64,000 bases of DNA. Source: Agromyces bracchium (GTDB taxonomy: Bacteria; Actinomycetota; Actinomycetes; Actinomycetales; Microbacteriaceae). The notes under the pieces were generated by a model. The model saw nothing but the letters and a program-made list of their open reading frames with translations, had not been told where the DNA came from and searched no databases. Both the position numbers and the translations under genes were made by a program. Positions 49,334 to 57,703 of this stretch are shown one piece after another (position 1 is the stretch's first letter; each line of letters starts with the position of its first letter). The stretch spans positions 1-64,000 of the forward strand of contig NZ_WMLB01000019.1 of the NCBI RefSeq assembly GCF_009709675.1. The letters run 5' to 3'.

Positions 49334-50257
49334 GTGATCGTCGTCGTCTGCCCTGGTCAGGGCTCCCAGACCCCCGGTTTCCTCGCTCCCTGGCTCGCCG
49401 AGCCCGCGTTCGCCGAGCGCCTCGCGGGTCTCTCCGAGGCCGCCGGCGTCGACCTCGCGCTGCACGGCACCGAGAGCGACGCCGACACCATCCGCGACAC
49501 CGCGATCGCCCAGCCCCTCATCGTCGCGGCCGGCATCCTCGCCTTCGACGCGCTCACGGCCGGCGGTCGTGCCGCCCGCCTCGGCGGCGTCGCGGGCCAC
49601 TCCGTCGGCGAGATCACCGCGGCGGCCGCCACCGGGGTGCTCGGCGACGCCGACGCCATGCGATTCGTCGGCGAACGCGGGCGTGCCATGGCGGATGCCG
49701 CTGCGCTCATCGCGACGGGCATGAGCGCCGTCATCGGCGCCGACGAGGCCGACCTGCTCACCCGCCTCGAGGCGCTCGGCCTCGAGCCCGCGAACTTCAA
49801 CGGCGGCGGCCAGATCGTCGTCGCGGGCGCGCTCGACGCGCTCGAGCAGCTGAAGGCCGAGCCGCCCGCCGGCGCCCGCGTCATCCCGCTCCAGGTCGCC
49901 GGCGCCTTCCACACCCGTTACATGCAGCCCGCGCGCGAGCGCCTCGCCGAGGTCGCCGCCGGATTCTCGCCCGCCGACCCCGAGCTGACGCTCTGGACGA
50001 ACCGCGACGGTTCGACCGTGGCATCCGGCACCGCCTTCGTCGACCTGCTGGTCGGCCAGGTCGCCTCGCCCGTCCGCTGGGACCGCTGCATGGACTCGTT
50101 CGCCGACGCCGGCGTGACGGGCATCATCGAGCTCGCCCCCGCCGGTGCGCTCGTCGGCCTCGCCAAGCGCGCGCTGAAGGGTGTGCCGACCGTCGCCGTC
50201 AAGACCCCCGACGACCTGCCCGCCGCGATCGAGCTCATCGAGCAGCAGGCCGCCTGA
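49334..50257 (+). CDS. fabD: Malonyl-CoA:ACP transacylase
   Basis: Loads malonyl groups on acyl carrier protein. 307 residues. Oxyanion motif CPGQGSQTPGF at the N-terminus, nucleophile in GHSVGEITAAAA, catalytic His in QVAGAFHTRYM. Start GTG at 49334; CAGACT ends 6 nt upstream, so the transcript may be leaderless. First gene of fabD-fabH-acpP-fabF. fabH begins 28 bp on. Confidence 0.94.
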   Translation: MIVVVCPGQGSQTPGFLAPWLAEPAFAERLAGLSEAAGVDLALHGTESDADTIRDTAIAQPLIVAAGILAFDALTAGGRAARLGGVAGHSVGEITAAAATGVLGDADAMRFVGERGRAMADAAALIATGMSAVIGADEADLLTRLEALGLEPANFNGGGQIVVAGALDALEQLKAEPPAGARVIPLQVAGAFHTRYMQPARERLAEVAAGFSPADPELTLWTNRDGSTVASGTAFVDLLVGQVASPVRWDRCMDSFADAGVTGIIELAPAGALVGLAKRALKGVPTVAVKTPDDLPAAIELIEQQAA

Positions 50258-50285
50258 ACCCCGCACCCACGACACGAGAGAACGC

Positions 50286-51290
50286 ATGACGCACCCCACG
50301 CTCAGCCAGTCGACCGGTCCCGCCTACACCCGCCTGTACTCGGTGGGCGCCGCACGCGGCGAGAACGCGGTCCCGAACGACGACCTCGTCGGCCCGATCG
50401 ACTCGTCCGACGAGTGGATCCAACAGCGCACGGGCATCATCACCCGCGCTCGCGCGGGTGCCGACGTGCTCGCGGTCGACCTGGCGACGGATGCCGCGCG
50501 CGAGGCGATCGAGCGCTCGGGCGTGCCCGCCGACCAGATCGACCTCGTCATCGTCGCGACCATCTCGAACGTGCAGCAGACGCCGTCGATCGCGGCGGTC
50601 GTCGCCGATCGGGTCGGCGCGAACCCGGCGGCCGCGTACGACATGAACGCCGCGTGCGCCGGCTACGCCTACGCGGTCGCGCAGGCCGACGCCCTCATCC
50701 GCGCGGGCGCCGCCCACTACGCGCTCGTGATCGGCGCCGAGAAGCTCTCCGACGTCGTCGACCCGACCGATCGCACGATCTCGTTCCTCCTCGGCGACGG
50801 CGCGGGCGCCGTGGTCGTCGGCCCGAGCGACGAGCCGGCGATCGCTCCCACCGTCTGGGGCTCCGACGGCTCGAAGGCGGGCGCCGTCGGCATGAACCAC
50901 ACGCTCGTGGAGTTCCGCGACGGCGCCGCCGAGTGGCCGACGCTCCGTCAGGAGGGCCAGACGGTCTTCCGCTGGGCCGTGTGGGACATGGCGAAGGTCG
51001 CCAAGCAGGCGCTGGATGCCGCGGGCATCACGTCCGACGACCTCGCCGCGTTCATCCCCCACCAGGCGAACATGCGCATCATCGACGAGTTCGCCAAGCA
51101 GCTGAAGCTGCCCGACTCGGTCGTGATCGGCCGTGATATCGCGACCACCGGCAACACGTCGGCCGCGTCCATCCCGCTCGCGATGCACCGACTGCTCGAG
51201 GAGCACCCCGAGCTCTCCGGAGGCCTCGCCCTCCAGATCGGCTTCGGCGCCGGACTCGTGTTCGGCGCCCAAGTGGTGGTTCTGCCCTGA
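50286..51290 (+). CDS. fabH: Beta-ketoacyl-ACP synthase III
   Basis: Starts each fatty acid by condensing an acyl-CoA primer with malonyl-ACP. 334 residues. Catalytic triad: Cys in MNAACAGYAYAV, His in FIPHQANMRII, Asn in TGNTSAASIPLAM. In Gram-positive bacteria with branched lipids this enzyme uses branched primers; primer choice cannot be judged here. ATG at 50286 follows GAGAGAA. A separate promoter for acpP lies downstream. Confidence 0.95.
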   Translation: MTHPTLSQSTGPAYTRLYSVGAARGENAVPNDDLVGPIDSSDEWIQQRTGIITRARAGADVLAVDLATDAAREAIERSGVPADQIDLVIVATISNVQQTPSIAAVVADRVGANPAAAYDMNAACAGYAYAVAQADALIRAGAAHYALVIGAEKLSDVVDPTDRTISFLLGDGAGAVVVGPSDEPAIAPTVWGSDGSKAGAVGMNHTLVEFRDGAAEWPTLRQEGQTVFRWAVWDMAKVAKQALDAAGITSDDLAAFIPHQANMRIIDEFAKQLKLPDSVVIGRDIATTGNTSAASIPLAMHRLLEEHPELSGGLALQIGFGAGLVFGAQVVVLP

Positions 51291-51310
51291 GCCGCCGACC
51301 CCCGTCCATC

Positions 51311-51316
51311 TAGACT
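51311..51316 (+). promoter_or_regulatory. -10 box upstream of acpP
   Basis: TAGACT, with a TCTCG-n6-CGAGA hairpin and AAGGAGAAG ribosome binding site in the leader; allows extra expression of the carrier protein. Confidence 0.5.
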
Positions 51317-51359
51317 GTGTCTCGGTCATACGAGACATACCCCTGCAAGGAGAAGAACC

Positions 51360-51608
51360 ATGGCATCGACCCGCGAAGAAGTGCTCGCCGGCCTGGCCGA
51401 GCTCATCAACGACGAGACCGGCATCGCGACCGACACGGTCGAGGCGGACAAGTCGTTCACCGACGACCTCGACATCGACTCCATCTCGATGATGACGATC
51501 GTCGTCAACGCCGAGGAGAAGTTCGACGTGAAGATCCCCGACGAAGAGGTCAAGAACCTCAAGACCGTCGGTGACGCCGTCGACTTCATCGTCAACGCGC
51601 AGGCCTAG
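51360..51608 (+). CDS. acpP: Acyl carrier protein
   Basis: An 82-residue acidic four-helix protein that carries growing acyl chains. The phosphopantetheine serine is in DDLDIDSISMM, where a Ser-Ile replaces the commoner Ser-Leu. Strong RBS AAGGAGAAG. Between fabH and fabF and followed by a hairpin, so acpP may be made in excess of fabF. Confidence 0.96.
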   Translation: MASTREEVLAGLAELINDETGIATDTVEADKSFTDDLDIDSISMMTIVVNAEEKFDVKIPDEEVKNLKTVGDAVDFIVNAQA

Positions 51609-51614
51609 TGACGT

Positions 51615-51647
51615 GCGGGCGGGCCGGCGTGGAGCCGGCCCGTCCGT
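51615..51647 (+). terminator. Hairpin between acpP and fabF
   Basis: GGGCCGGC / GCCGGCCC with GTGGA loop, extended by six more pairs (with G-U), then TTCC. It lies 7 bp after acpP; likely an attenuating or processing hairpin inside the operon. Confidence 0.6.
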
Positions 51648-51692
51648 TCCGTTCCACGCCTCGTTCCCATCGCCCCATCGGAGTGACTTCGT

Positions 51693-52928
51693 ATGACCAA
51701 GAAGATCGTGATCACGGGCATCGGTGCGACCACGCCGATCGGCGGCACCGCCCGTGACAGTTGGAAGGCCCTGCTCGCCGGCGAGTCCGGCGCGCGCACG
51801 CTCGCGCACGAGTGGGTCGGCCAGTACGACCTGCCCGTGACCTTCGCCGCGTCGGCCAAGGTGAAGCCCGCCGACGTGCTCGAGCGCCACGAGATCAAGC
51901 GCCTCGACCCGTCGAGCCAGTTCGCCCTCATCGCCGGGCGCGAGGCGTGGGCGGACGCCGGCGCCCCCGAGGTGGCCCCGGAGCGGCTCGCCATCGACTG
52001 GGCGACCGGCATCGGCGGCGTCTGGACGCTGCTCGACGCGTGGGACACCCTGCGCGAGCGCGGCCCGCGTCGCGTGCTGCCGATGACCGTGCCCATGCTC
52101 ATGCCGAACGGCCCCGGCGCCGCGGTCGGCATGGACCTGCACGCGCGAGCCGGCATCCGCACCGTCGTGTCGGCCTGCGCCTCGAGCACCGAGTCGCTCG
52201 TCAACGCGTGGGAGCACCTCCAGGACGGCGTCGCCGACGTCGTCATCGCGGGCGGCTCCGAGGCGGCGATCCACCCGGTCACCATCGCGTCGTTCTCCTC
52301 GATGCAGGCGCTCTCGCGTCGCAACGACGACCCGGCGATCGCCTCGCGTCCGTACGACGTGGGTCGCGACGGCTTCGTCATGGGCGAGGGCGCGGCCGCG
52401 CTGGTGCTCGAGACCGAGGAGCACGCGAAGGCGCGCGGCGCGCGCATCTACGCCGAGCTGCTCGGCGGCGCCATCACGAGCGACGCGTACCACATCACGG
52501 CGCCCGACCCCGAGGGTTCGGCGGCCGCGCGCGCGATGAAGGCCGCGATCGAGGGCGCGGGGGCGAGCCTGGCCGATGTCCGGCACGTCAACGCGCACGC
52601 GACGAGCACGCCGGTCGGCGACATCGCCGAGTACAACGCGCTGCGCCGCGTGTTCGGCGACGCGCTCGACGGCATCGCCGTGACCGCGACGAAGGCCTCG
52701 ACCGGGCACCTGCTCGGCGGCGCCGGCGCGATCGAGTCGATCTTCACGGTGCTGGCGCTCCACGAGCGCACCGCTCCCCCGACGATCAACCTCGACGAGC
52801 AGGACCCGGAGATCACGCTCGACGTGGTGACCTCGCCGCGTGCGCTCGGCGAGGGCGACCTCATCGCGATCAGCAACTCGTTCGGCTTCGGCGGGCACAA
52901 CGCGGTCGCCGCGTTCCGCGCCGTCTGA
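51693..52928 (+). CDS. fabF: Beta-ketoacyl-ACP synthase II
   Basis: Elongating condensing enzyme, 411 residues. Active-site Cys in SACASSTESLVN, His in NAHATSTPVGD, and second His in ATKASTGHLLGGAG; Gly-rich FGFGGHNA at the C-terminus. ATG at 51693, 84 bp after acpP, with only a weak Shine-Dalgarno (GGAGTGA). Last gene of the fab cluster; two palindromes follow. Confidence 0.95.
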   Translation: MTKKIVITGIGATTPIGGTARDSWKALLAGESGARTLAHEWVGQYDLPVTFAASAKVKPADVLERHEIKRLDPSSQFALIAGREAWADAGAPEVAPERLAIDWATGIGGVWTLLDAWDTLRERGPRRVLPMTVPMLMPNGPGAAVGMDLHARAGIRTVVSACASSTESLVNAWEHLQDGVADVVIAGGSEAAIHPVTIASFSSMQALSRRNDDPAIASRPYDVGRDGFVMGEGAAALVLETEEHAKARGARIYAELLGGAITSDAYHITAPDPEGSAAARAMKAAIEGAGASLADVRHVNAHATSTPVGDIAEYNALRRVFGDALDGIAVTATKASTGHLLGGAGAIESIFTVLALHERTAPPTINLDEQDPEITLDVVTSPRALGEGDLIAISNSFGFGGHNAVAAFRAV

Positions 52929-52956
52929 CAGGCGAGCTGACGACCGTCGCGAACAC

Positions 52957-53021
52957 CGGATGCCGCGGCATCCGTCGCATGCATCGGGCCCCGATCGCCT
53001 CACGGCGTCGGGGCCCGATGC
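52957..53021. terminator. Double terminator between fabF and DUF3145
   Basis: An 18-bp perfect palindrome (CGGATGCCGCGGCATCCG, 52957-52974) precedes a hairpin with 14-bp perfect arms GCATCGGGCCCCGA / TCGGGGCCCGATGC and a 13-nt loop (52981-53021). The rest of the 175-bp gap holds nothing recognisable. Confidence 0.8.
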
Positions 53022-53103
53022 AGTCCACCGACTGCGGTTTCGCTCGTACGCCTCCGGGAGCTTCGTCGACCGGTCGACGCGTCACGCCACCGCGCGGTGC
53101 GCG

Positions 53104-53625
53104 TCAGCCCACGCGATGCAGCCAGATGACGGGGGCGAAGTCGCTCGCGTGCCGGAACGGCTCGAGCTCGTCGTCCCACGCCTGGCCGAGCGCGAGCCTC
53201 AGCTCGCGGTGCAGCTCGCCGGCGTCGAACGCCGCGACCTCCATCGCGTAGCGGATGCGGTCCTCGGGGATCACGACGTTGCCCGCCGTGTCGGTCTGCG
53301 CGTAGTACACGCCGAGGTCGGGCGTGTGCATCCACCGGGCACCGTCGGACTCGGCACCGGGGTCCTCGCTCACCTCGAAGCGGAGCTGCTCCCAGCCGCG
53401 CAGCGCGGAGGCGATGCGTGCGCCCGCGCCCGGCTCACCGGTCCACGCGTACTCGGTCCGGAGGGTTCCGGGAAGCACCGGCTGCTCGGTCCACTCGAAG
53501 TTCACCGGAGTGCCGAGCGCGCGACCGACCGCCCACTCGACGTGCGGGCCGACGGCCCGTGGGGACGAGTGCACGAACAGCACGCCTCGCGCGGCGCGCT
53601 GGGCCCGCGTGACCTGTTCCGCCAT
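53104..53625 (-). CDS. DUF3145 protein
   Basis: A 173-residue actinobacterial protein, no signal peptide or membrane helix. Conserved pieces: GVLFVHSSPRAVGPHVEWAV near the N-terminus and PEDRIRYAM in the centre. It is regularly found next to fabF in actinobacteria, here convergent with it. Function unknown; the link to lipid synthesis is contextual. RBS GGAGCAGGAG before the ATG. Confidence 0.85.
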   Translation of the reverse strand: MAEQVTRAQRAARGVLFVHSSPRAVGPHVEWAVGRALGTPVNFEWTEQPVLPGTLRTEYAWTGEPGAGARIASALRGWEQLRFEVSEDPGAESDGARWMHTPDLGVYYAQTDTAGNVVIPEDRIRYAMEVAAFDAGELHRELRLALGQAWDDELEPFRHASDFAPVIWLHRVG

Positions 53626-53787
53626 CTCCTGCTCCGTTCCTCGTGAGGTGCGTCTTCCCCTACGACCTCTGGAACGAGCCTGGCGGCGGCGGCGTGTTCG
53701 GTTGTGACGAGCGAGTCGTCAGGTCGAGTATGCCCCGGTTCGCGCGGCCTGACAAGGAGAATCCGCGGCGATCCGCGGCGCAGGCGC

Positions 53788-53808
53788 TAAACTCCCTACT
53801 CGGTGAGT
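53788..53808 (+). promoter_or_regulatory. padR-type gene promoter with dyad operator
   Basis: TAAACT (53788-53793) is a good -10. Five bases on lies the dyad ACTC-GGT-GAGT (53798-53808), well placed for autorepression. Just upstream a 10-bp unit ATCCGCGGCG is tandemly duplicated at 53761-53780. Confidence 0.4.
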
Positions 53809-53836
53809 GATTCCACCCCGATACCGAGGAGGCGAT

Positions 53837-54442
53837 GTGGCCGTCCGCGATGCGCTGCTGGTGCTGCTCATGAACGGCCCCGCCTACGGCTTCCAACTGC
53901 ACGGCGACCTCGCGGCGCGCACCGGGGGCCGCCGCGTGGTGAACGTCGGGCAGACCTACTCGACGCTCGAGCGGCTGACCGCGCAGGGCCTCGTGGAGCC
54001 CGCGGGCTCGACCGATGACGGACTGCCCCTGCATCGGCTCACGCGCGCCGGGCGGGCCGCGGGTGAGGCCTGGCTCGGCGGGGAGGACGGCGCGGGCACG
54101 GACCCGTGGCACGAGAGCGTCGACCGCGTGCTCATCGCGGTGTCGATGCCCTCGATCGAGGCGGGCCCGGTGATCGAGGCCGAGCGGGAGCGGTGGAGCG
54201 GGCGGCGAGCGGCGGCGGATGCCACGGTGGATGCCGGGATGGACGCCCGCGCTCGCCTCGCCGCCGGCGCGGCCTCGGCGGAGCACGCCCGCGCCGACGC
54301 GATGCTGGCGTGGCTCGAGGAGCTCGTGGCATCCGACCTCGACGCGGCGGCGTTCGCACCCAGCGCCGAGCGCCCGAAGCGCGGGCGCCGGCCGTCGCGG
54401 ACCGCTCAGGCGTCGTCCGCTCAGGCGCCGACCGACGCGTAG
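53837..54442 (+). CDS. PadR-family transcriptional regulator
   Basis: A 201-residue regulator. The N-terminal winged helix reads VRDALLVLLMNGPAYGFQLHGDL, then TYSTLERLTAQGLVEPAG, typical of PadR. A C-terminal helical domain follows, with a basic tail RPKRGRRPSRTA. The GTG at 53837 is chosen since GAGGAGG lies 6 nt upstream. No obvious transporter partner is adjacent. The 3' end overlaps the convergent polymerase gene by 22 bp. Ligand and target unknown. Confidence 0.85.
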   Translation: MAVRDALLVLLMNGPAYGFQLHGDLAARTGGRRVVNVGQTYSTLERLTAQGLVEPAGSTDDGLPLHRLTRAGRAAGEAWLGGEDGAGTDPWHESVDRVLIAVSMPSIEAGPVIEAERERWSGRRAAADATVDAGMDARARLAAGAASAEHARADAMLAWLEELVASDLDAAAFAPSAERPKRGRRPSRTAQASSAQAPTDA

Positions 54443-56160
54443 CTCCCGGTCACGGCGAGGTCGAGCGGGAACTCCACGGGCGCGTCGCCGAAGAGCAGTC
54501 GTCCGGCTTCCTCGGCGGCGGCGCGGACCGCATCGGCGACGGCATCGGCCTGATCGGCCGGCGTGTGCACGATGAGCTCGTCGTGGAGGAAGTAGACGAG
54601 GTGGGGTGCGCGCTCGAACACCGGACCGGACGCCGCCGCCCGCGTTCCGCCCGCCTCCATCGCGGCGAGCCGGGTGCGCACGCCCGCGAGCCAGCAGAGC
54701 GCCCACTCGGCCGCCGTGCCCTGCACCACGAAGTTGCGTGTGAAGCGGCCCCACTCGCGCGCGGATGAACGGGCACGGCGCTCCTCGACGGCCGTCGCGT
54801 CGGGCTGCGACGCCGCCGCCTGCGCGACATGCCACGACGGCGGCGGCAGCGGCGACGAACGGCCGAGGAGCGTCGTCACCTGGCGGCCCGCCTCGCCGTC
54901 GCGAGCGGCGCGATCGACGAGCGCCATGGCGCGCGGGTACGCGCGCGCGAGCTGCGGCACGAGCCGGCCGCTGTCGCCGGTCGTCGCACCGTACATCGCG
55001 CCGAGGAGCGCGACCTTGGCTTCGTCACGCGTCGCGACCACGCCCGCATCGACGATCGAGCGGTACATGTCGCGCCCGCGCCCGGCCGCGGCCATCGCGG
55101 GGTCGCGCGCGAGCGCGGCGAGGACGCGCGGCTCGAGCTGCGAGGCATCCGCCACGACCAGGCTCCACCCCGGGTCGGCGACCACCGCGGCCCGCACGGC
55201 CTTCGGCAGCTGCAGTGCTCCGCCGCCGGAAGTCGCCCAGCGCCCCGTCGCCGTTCCGCCCGCGACGTAGTCCGCGCGGAACCGCTCGTCGACCACCCAC
55301 TCGTCGAGCCAGGCCCAGCCGTTCGCCGACAGGAGCCGCGCGAGCCGCTTGTAGGCCAGGAGCGGCGCGACCGCCGGGTGCTCGTGCTCGCGCAGCTCCC
55401 ACTTCGCGGTCGAGTCGACGCCGATGCCGGCCGCACGCAGCGCGCGGAGCAGGTCGGCCTGCGAGTCGAGGCGCAGAGCGGGTGCCTCGAGCTCGCGGCG
55501 GACGGCCACGGCGAGCTCCTCCATCCGCGCGGGCTTGCCGCCGACCGGCCGTCGTGGCCCGAGCGATTCCTCGAGCACGCGCTCGTGCACCGATCGTCGC
55601 CACGGCAGGCCCGCGGCGTGGAGCTCGGCGGCGATGAGCGCACCCGCGGACTCGGCGGCGAGCAGCAGCCGCATCGACGACGGGCGATCGGATGCCGCGG
55701 CGAGGGCGACCTGCCGGTCGTGCTCGCGCGCGAGGTCGGCGACGGAGGGCGAACCGTGCGCCTTGCCGCGGGGCGCCGGCTCGAAGTCGAACAGCGCGGG
55801 GCCGCGGTCGACGGATGGCGCGGGCGCCGCCGCCGGGTCGAGCCCGCCCTCCGCGGGGCCGGCGGGCAACCACGTCGGCCGCTCGCGCACGATCGAGCCG
55901 CCCGCGGCGACGGCGGTCGACGAGGCGAGAATCGCCCCGCACAGGCGCAGGTCGTGGCATCGGGCCACGCGAACCCCTGCGCCGAGGAGGCGTGGCGCCC
56001 ACTCGCGCGTGTCGCGCCAGACCCACCGCGGTGCGGCCTCGGCCTCGAGCCGGGCGACCCGCTCGGGCAGCTCGGCGGCGTCGCAGTCGAGGTGCAGGCC
56101 GCCGTCGGGGTCGAGCAACTCCACGCGCCCCGCGCTCGTCGTCGCGATCGCGATCCGCAC
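54421..56160 (-). CDS. DNA polymerase I-like (family A) protein
   Basis: A 579-residue family A polymerase, shorter than PolA and without the 5' nuclease domain. Polymerase motif A is LVVADASQLEPRVLAALARD, motif B has KVALLGAMYGATTGD, and motif C is YFLHDELIVH. The N-terminal third is in the position of the 3'-5' exonuclease, but the DEDD motifs are not obvious (RIAIATTSAGRVELLD). Such proteins are annotated as bifunctional 3'-5' exonuclease/DNA polymerase in actinobacteria; proofreading is doubtful here. A role in DNA repair is inferred. The main polA must be elsewhere. Confidence 0.85.
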   Translation of the reverse strand: MRIAIATTSAGRVELLDPDGGLHLDCDAAELPERVARLEAEAAPRWVWRDTREWAPRLLGAGVRVARCHDLRLCGAILASSTAVAAGGSIVRERPTWLPAGPAEGGLDPAAAPAPSVDRGPALFDFEPAPRGKAHGSPSVADLAREHDRQVALAAASDRPSSMRLLLAAESAGALIAAELHAAGLPWRRSVHERVLEESLGPRRPVGGKPARMEELAVAVRRELEAPALRLDSQADLLRALRAAGIGVDSTAKWELREHEHPAVAPLLAYKRLARLLSANGWAWLDEWVVDERFRADYVAGGTATGRWATSGGGALQLPKAVRAAVVADPGWSLVVADASQLEPRVLAALARDPAMAAAGRGRDMYRSIVDAGVVATRDEAKVALLGAMYGATTGDSGRLVPQLARAYPRAMALVDRAARDGEAGRQVTTLLGRSSPLPPPSWHVAQAAASQPDATAVEERRARSSAREWGRFTRNFVVQGTAAEWALCWLAGVRTRLAAMEAGGTRAAASGPVFERAPHLVYFLHDELIVHTPADQADAVADAVRAAAEEAGRLLFGDAPVEFPLDLAVTGSYASVGA

Positions 56161-56286
56161 GCCTCGATTCTGCCTCGGACCGCCGACAGCGGGCTCCGCC
56201 GTCGCCCGGACCGCGGCATCGCGCCGCCGGCCCGATCATGTCGGTGGCATCCGCGAGCATGGGGTCATGCGAGGACGGCGGGTCGA

Positions 56287-57048
56287 ATGGTCGCGGTGAG
56301 GTTCGGGTGCGGGCACGGCGCCGACGCCGACGACGCCGGGGCGGTCTCGCTGCGCCGCGCCTGCCCCGTCTGCATGCTCGTGCACGAGACGCAGCGCAGT
56401 CGCGGTGAGCTGCTCGGTCGCGTGGCGCCCGCGCAGCGTCGACGACTCGCCGCCGAGACGCGCATCGGCGCCGAGTACGACTGGAACTGCGTGCGCGGCC
56501 ACGACCGGTACCGCGCGAGCGTGATGGAGGTGCTGACCGGCACCGGGTGCGCGAAGTGCCGCGCCAACGCCGCCGCTCCGGGTGCCGCCCGCGAGGCCGG
56601 CATGCCCTTCATGAAGCACGGCCTGCGGGTCGGCACGTCGATGACCGAGCAGCGGCTCAGGGTCCTGCTCGGCGAGCGGATCCGGCTCCACCACCGCGCG
56701 AACGCCGTGCGCACCGCGCGCATGTTCCACGGCCGCCAGGAGGTCTGGCCCGACATCCTCGTCGCCGAGTTGCGCATCGCGATCGAGTACGACGATCCGG
56801 GTCGCTCCGGGCGCGCGCACCGCGGTCTGAAGGAGGGCTCCGACGTCGAGAAGGACGAGGCGCTCCGCGAGGTCGGCTGGGAGGTCATCCGCATCCGCGG
56901 TGGCGGGCTGGCGCCGCTCGGCCCGTACAGCATCCCCTGCCGTGGCATCACGCCGGCGGTCGCCGACGAGGTGGTGCGCCTCCTCCGCGACATCCGGGGC
57001 GACGCCGCCGTCGACGCGCTGCTCGTGCGGTCTGCGACCGCGTCGTGA
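56287..57048 (+). CDS. Zinc-ribbon protein with endonuclease-like domain
   Basis: A 253-residue protein, unrecognised as a whole. The N-terminal half has paired Cys/His motifs (CGHG, then CPVC; WNCVRGHDRYRASV, then GCAKC), suggesting two zinc knuckles or treble clefs. The C-terminal half resembles very-short-patch/DUF559-type nucleases of the PD-(D/E)XK fold: WPDILVAELRIAIEYDD, a KDEALREVGWEVIRIRGG motif and a final helix. ATG at 56287 chosen; GTG at 56296 is possible. It may act on DNA in repair or defence; nothing adjacent tells which. Confidence 0.6.
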   Translation: MVAVRFGCGHGADADDAGAVSLRRACPVCMLVHETQRSRGELLGRVAPAQRRRLAAETRIGAEYDWNCVRGHDRYRASVMEVLTGTGCAKCRANAAAPGAAREAGMPFMKHGLRVGTSMTEQRLRVLLGERIRLHHRANAVRTARMFHGRQEVWPDILVAELRIAIEYDDPGRSGRAHRGLKEGSDVEKDEALREVGWEVIRIRGGGLAPLGPYSIPCRGITPAVADEVVRLLRDIRGDAAVDALLVRSATAS

Positions 57049-57136
57049 GTCTGGCGCGCCGCGCCGCCCCGCCGATAGGGTGAGAGCCGTCTCCGCTTGA
57101 CCCGGGCGGAGACATCGTCGTGCAGAGAGGCCCCTG

Positions 57137-57613
57137 GTGCTGCTCCCCTTCCTCATCGTCGGAGGCCTCGGCCTCGCCCTGCTGCTGATCTCGCTCGTCA
57201 TCGGCGACGTGCTCGACCACTTCGAGATCGGCGACGGCGCGATCTCGGGCACGGCACTCGCCATCGGCATGACCGTGTTCGGCGCCGCCGGCGCGCTCAC
57301 GGCGAGCAGCGGGCTCGAGCTGGTGTGGGCGTACGTCGTCGCCGGAGCGCTCGCGATCGCCGCGTACGTCGTCGCGGTGCTCACCGTGCGTTCGCTCGCG
57401 CGGAGCTCGGACGGCGAGCCCGCGTCCGCAGTCGGCCTCACGGGCGTCGCGACGGCATCGATCTCGCCCGCCGGCGGCGAGGTGAGCCTCGACGGCCCCG
57501 GCGAGATGGAACGACGTCTGGCGTACGCCGACGCGGCGATCGACGAAGGCGCCCGCATCCGCGTGATCGCCCACGCGGGAAGCCGCGTGAAGGTCGTCGC
57601 CGACCAGTCCTGA
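57137..57613 (+). CDS. NfeD-like membrane protein
   Basis: A 158-residue protein with three or four hydrophobic helices (LLPFLIVGGLGLALLLISLVI first), then a C-terminal OB-fold-like domain (GLTGVATASISPAGGEVSL ... GSRVKVVAD) as in NfeD proteins. NfeD partners SPFH proteins in membrane microdomains; the SPFH gene follows after 90 bp. GTG start at 57137 with GAGAGG upstream; TAGGGT near 57074 may be its -10. Confidence 0.82.
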   Translation: MLLPFLIVGGLGLALLLISLVIGDVLDHFEIGDGAISGTALAIGMTVFGAAGALTASSGLELVWAYVVAGALAIAAYVVAVLTVRSLARSSDGEPASAVGLTGVATASISPAGGEVSLDGPGEMERRLAYADAAIDEGARIRVIAHAGSRVKVVADQS

Positions 57614-57703
57614 CCCTCGGGCGCCGCGCCGCGACATCCGTCACCCCGCACCATCACCCCCGCACCGCCGCACCCCGCACCATCGACCCGAATCGGAAGA
57701 ACC

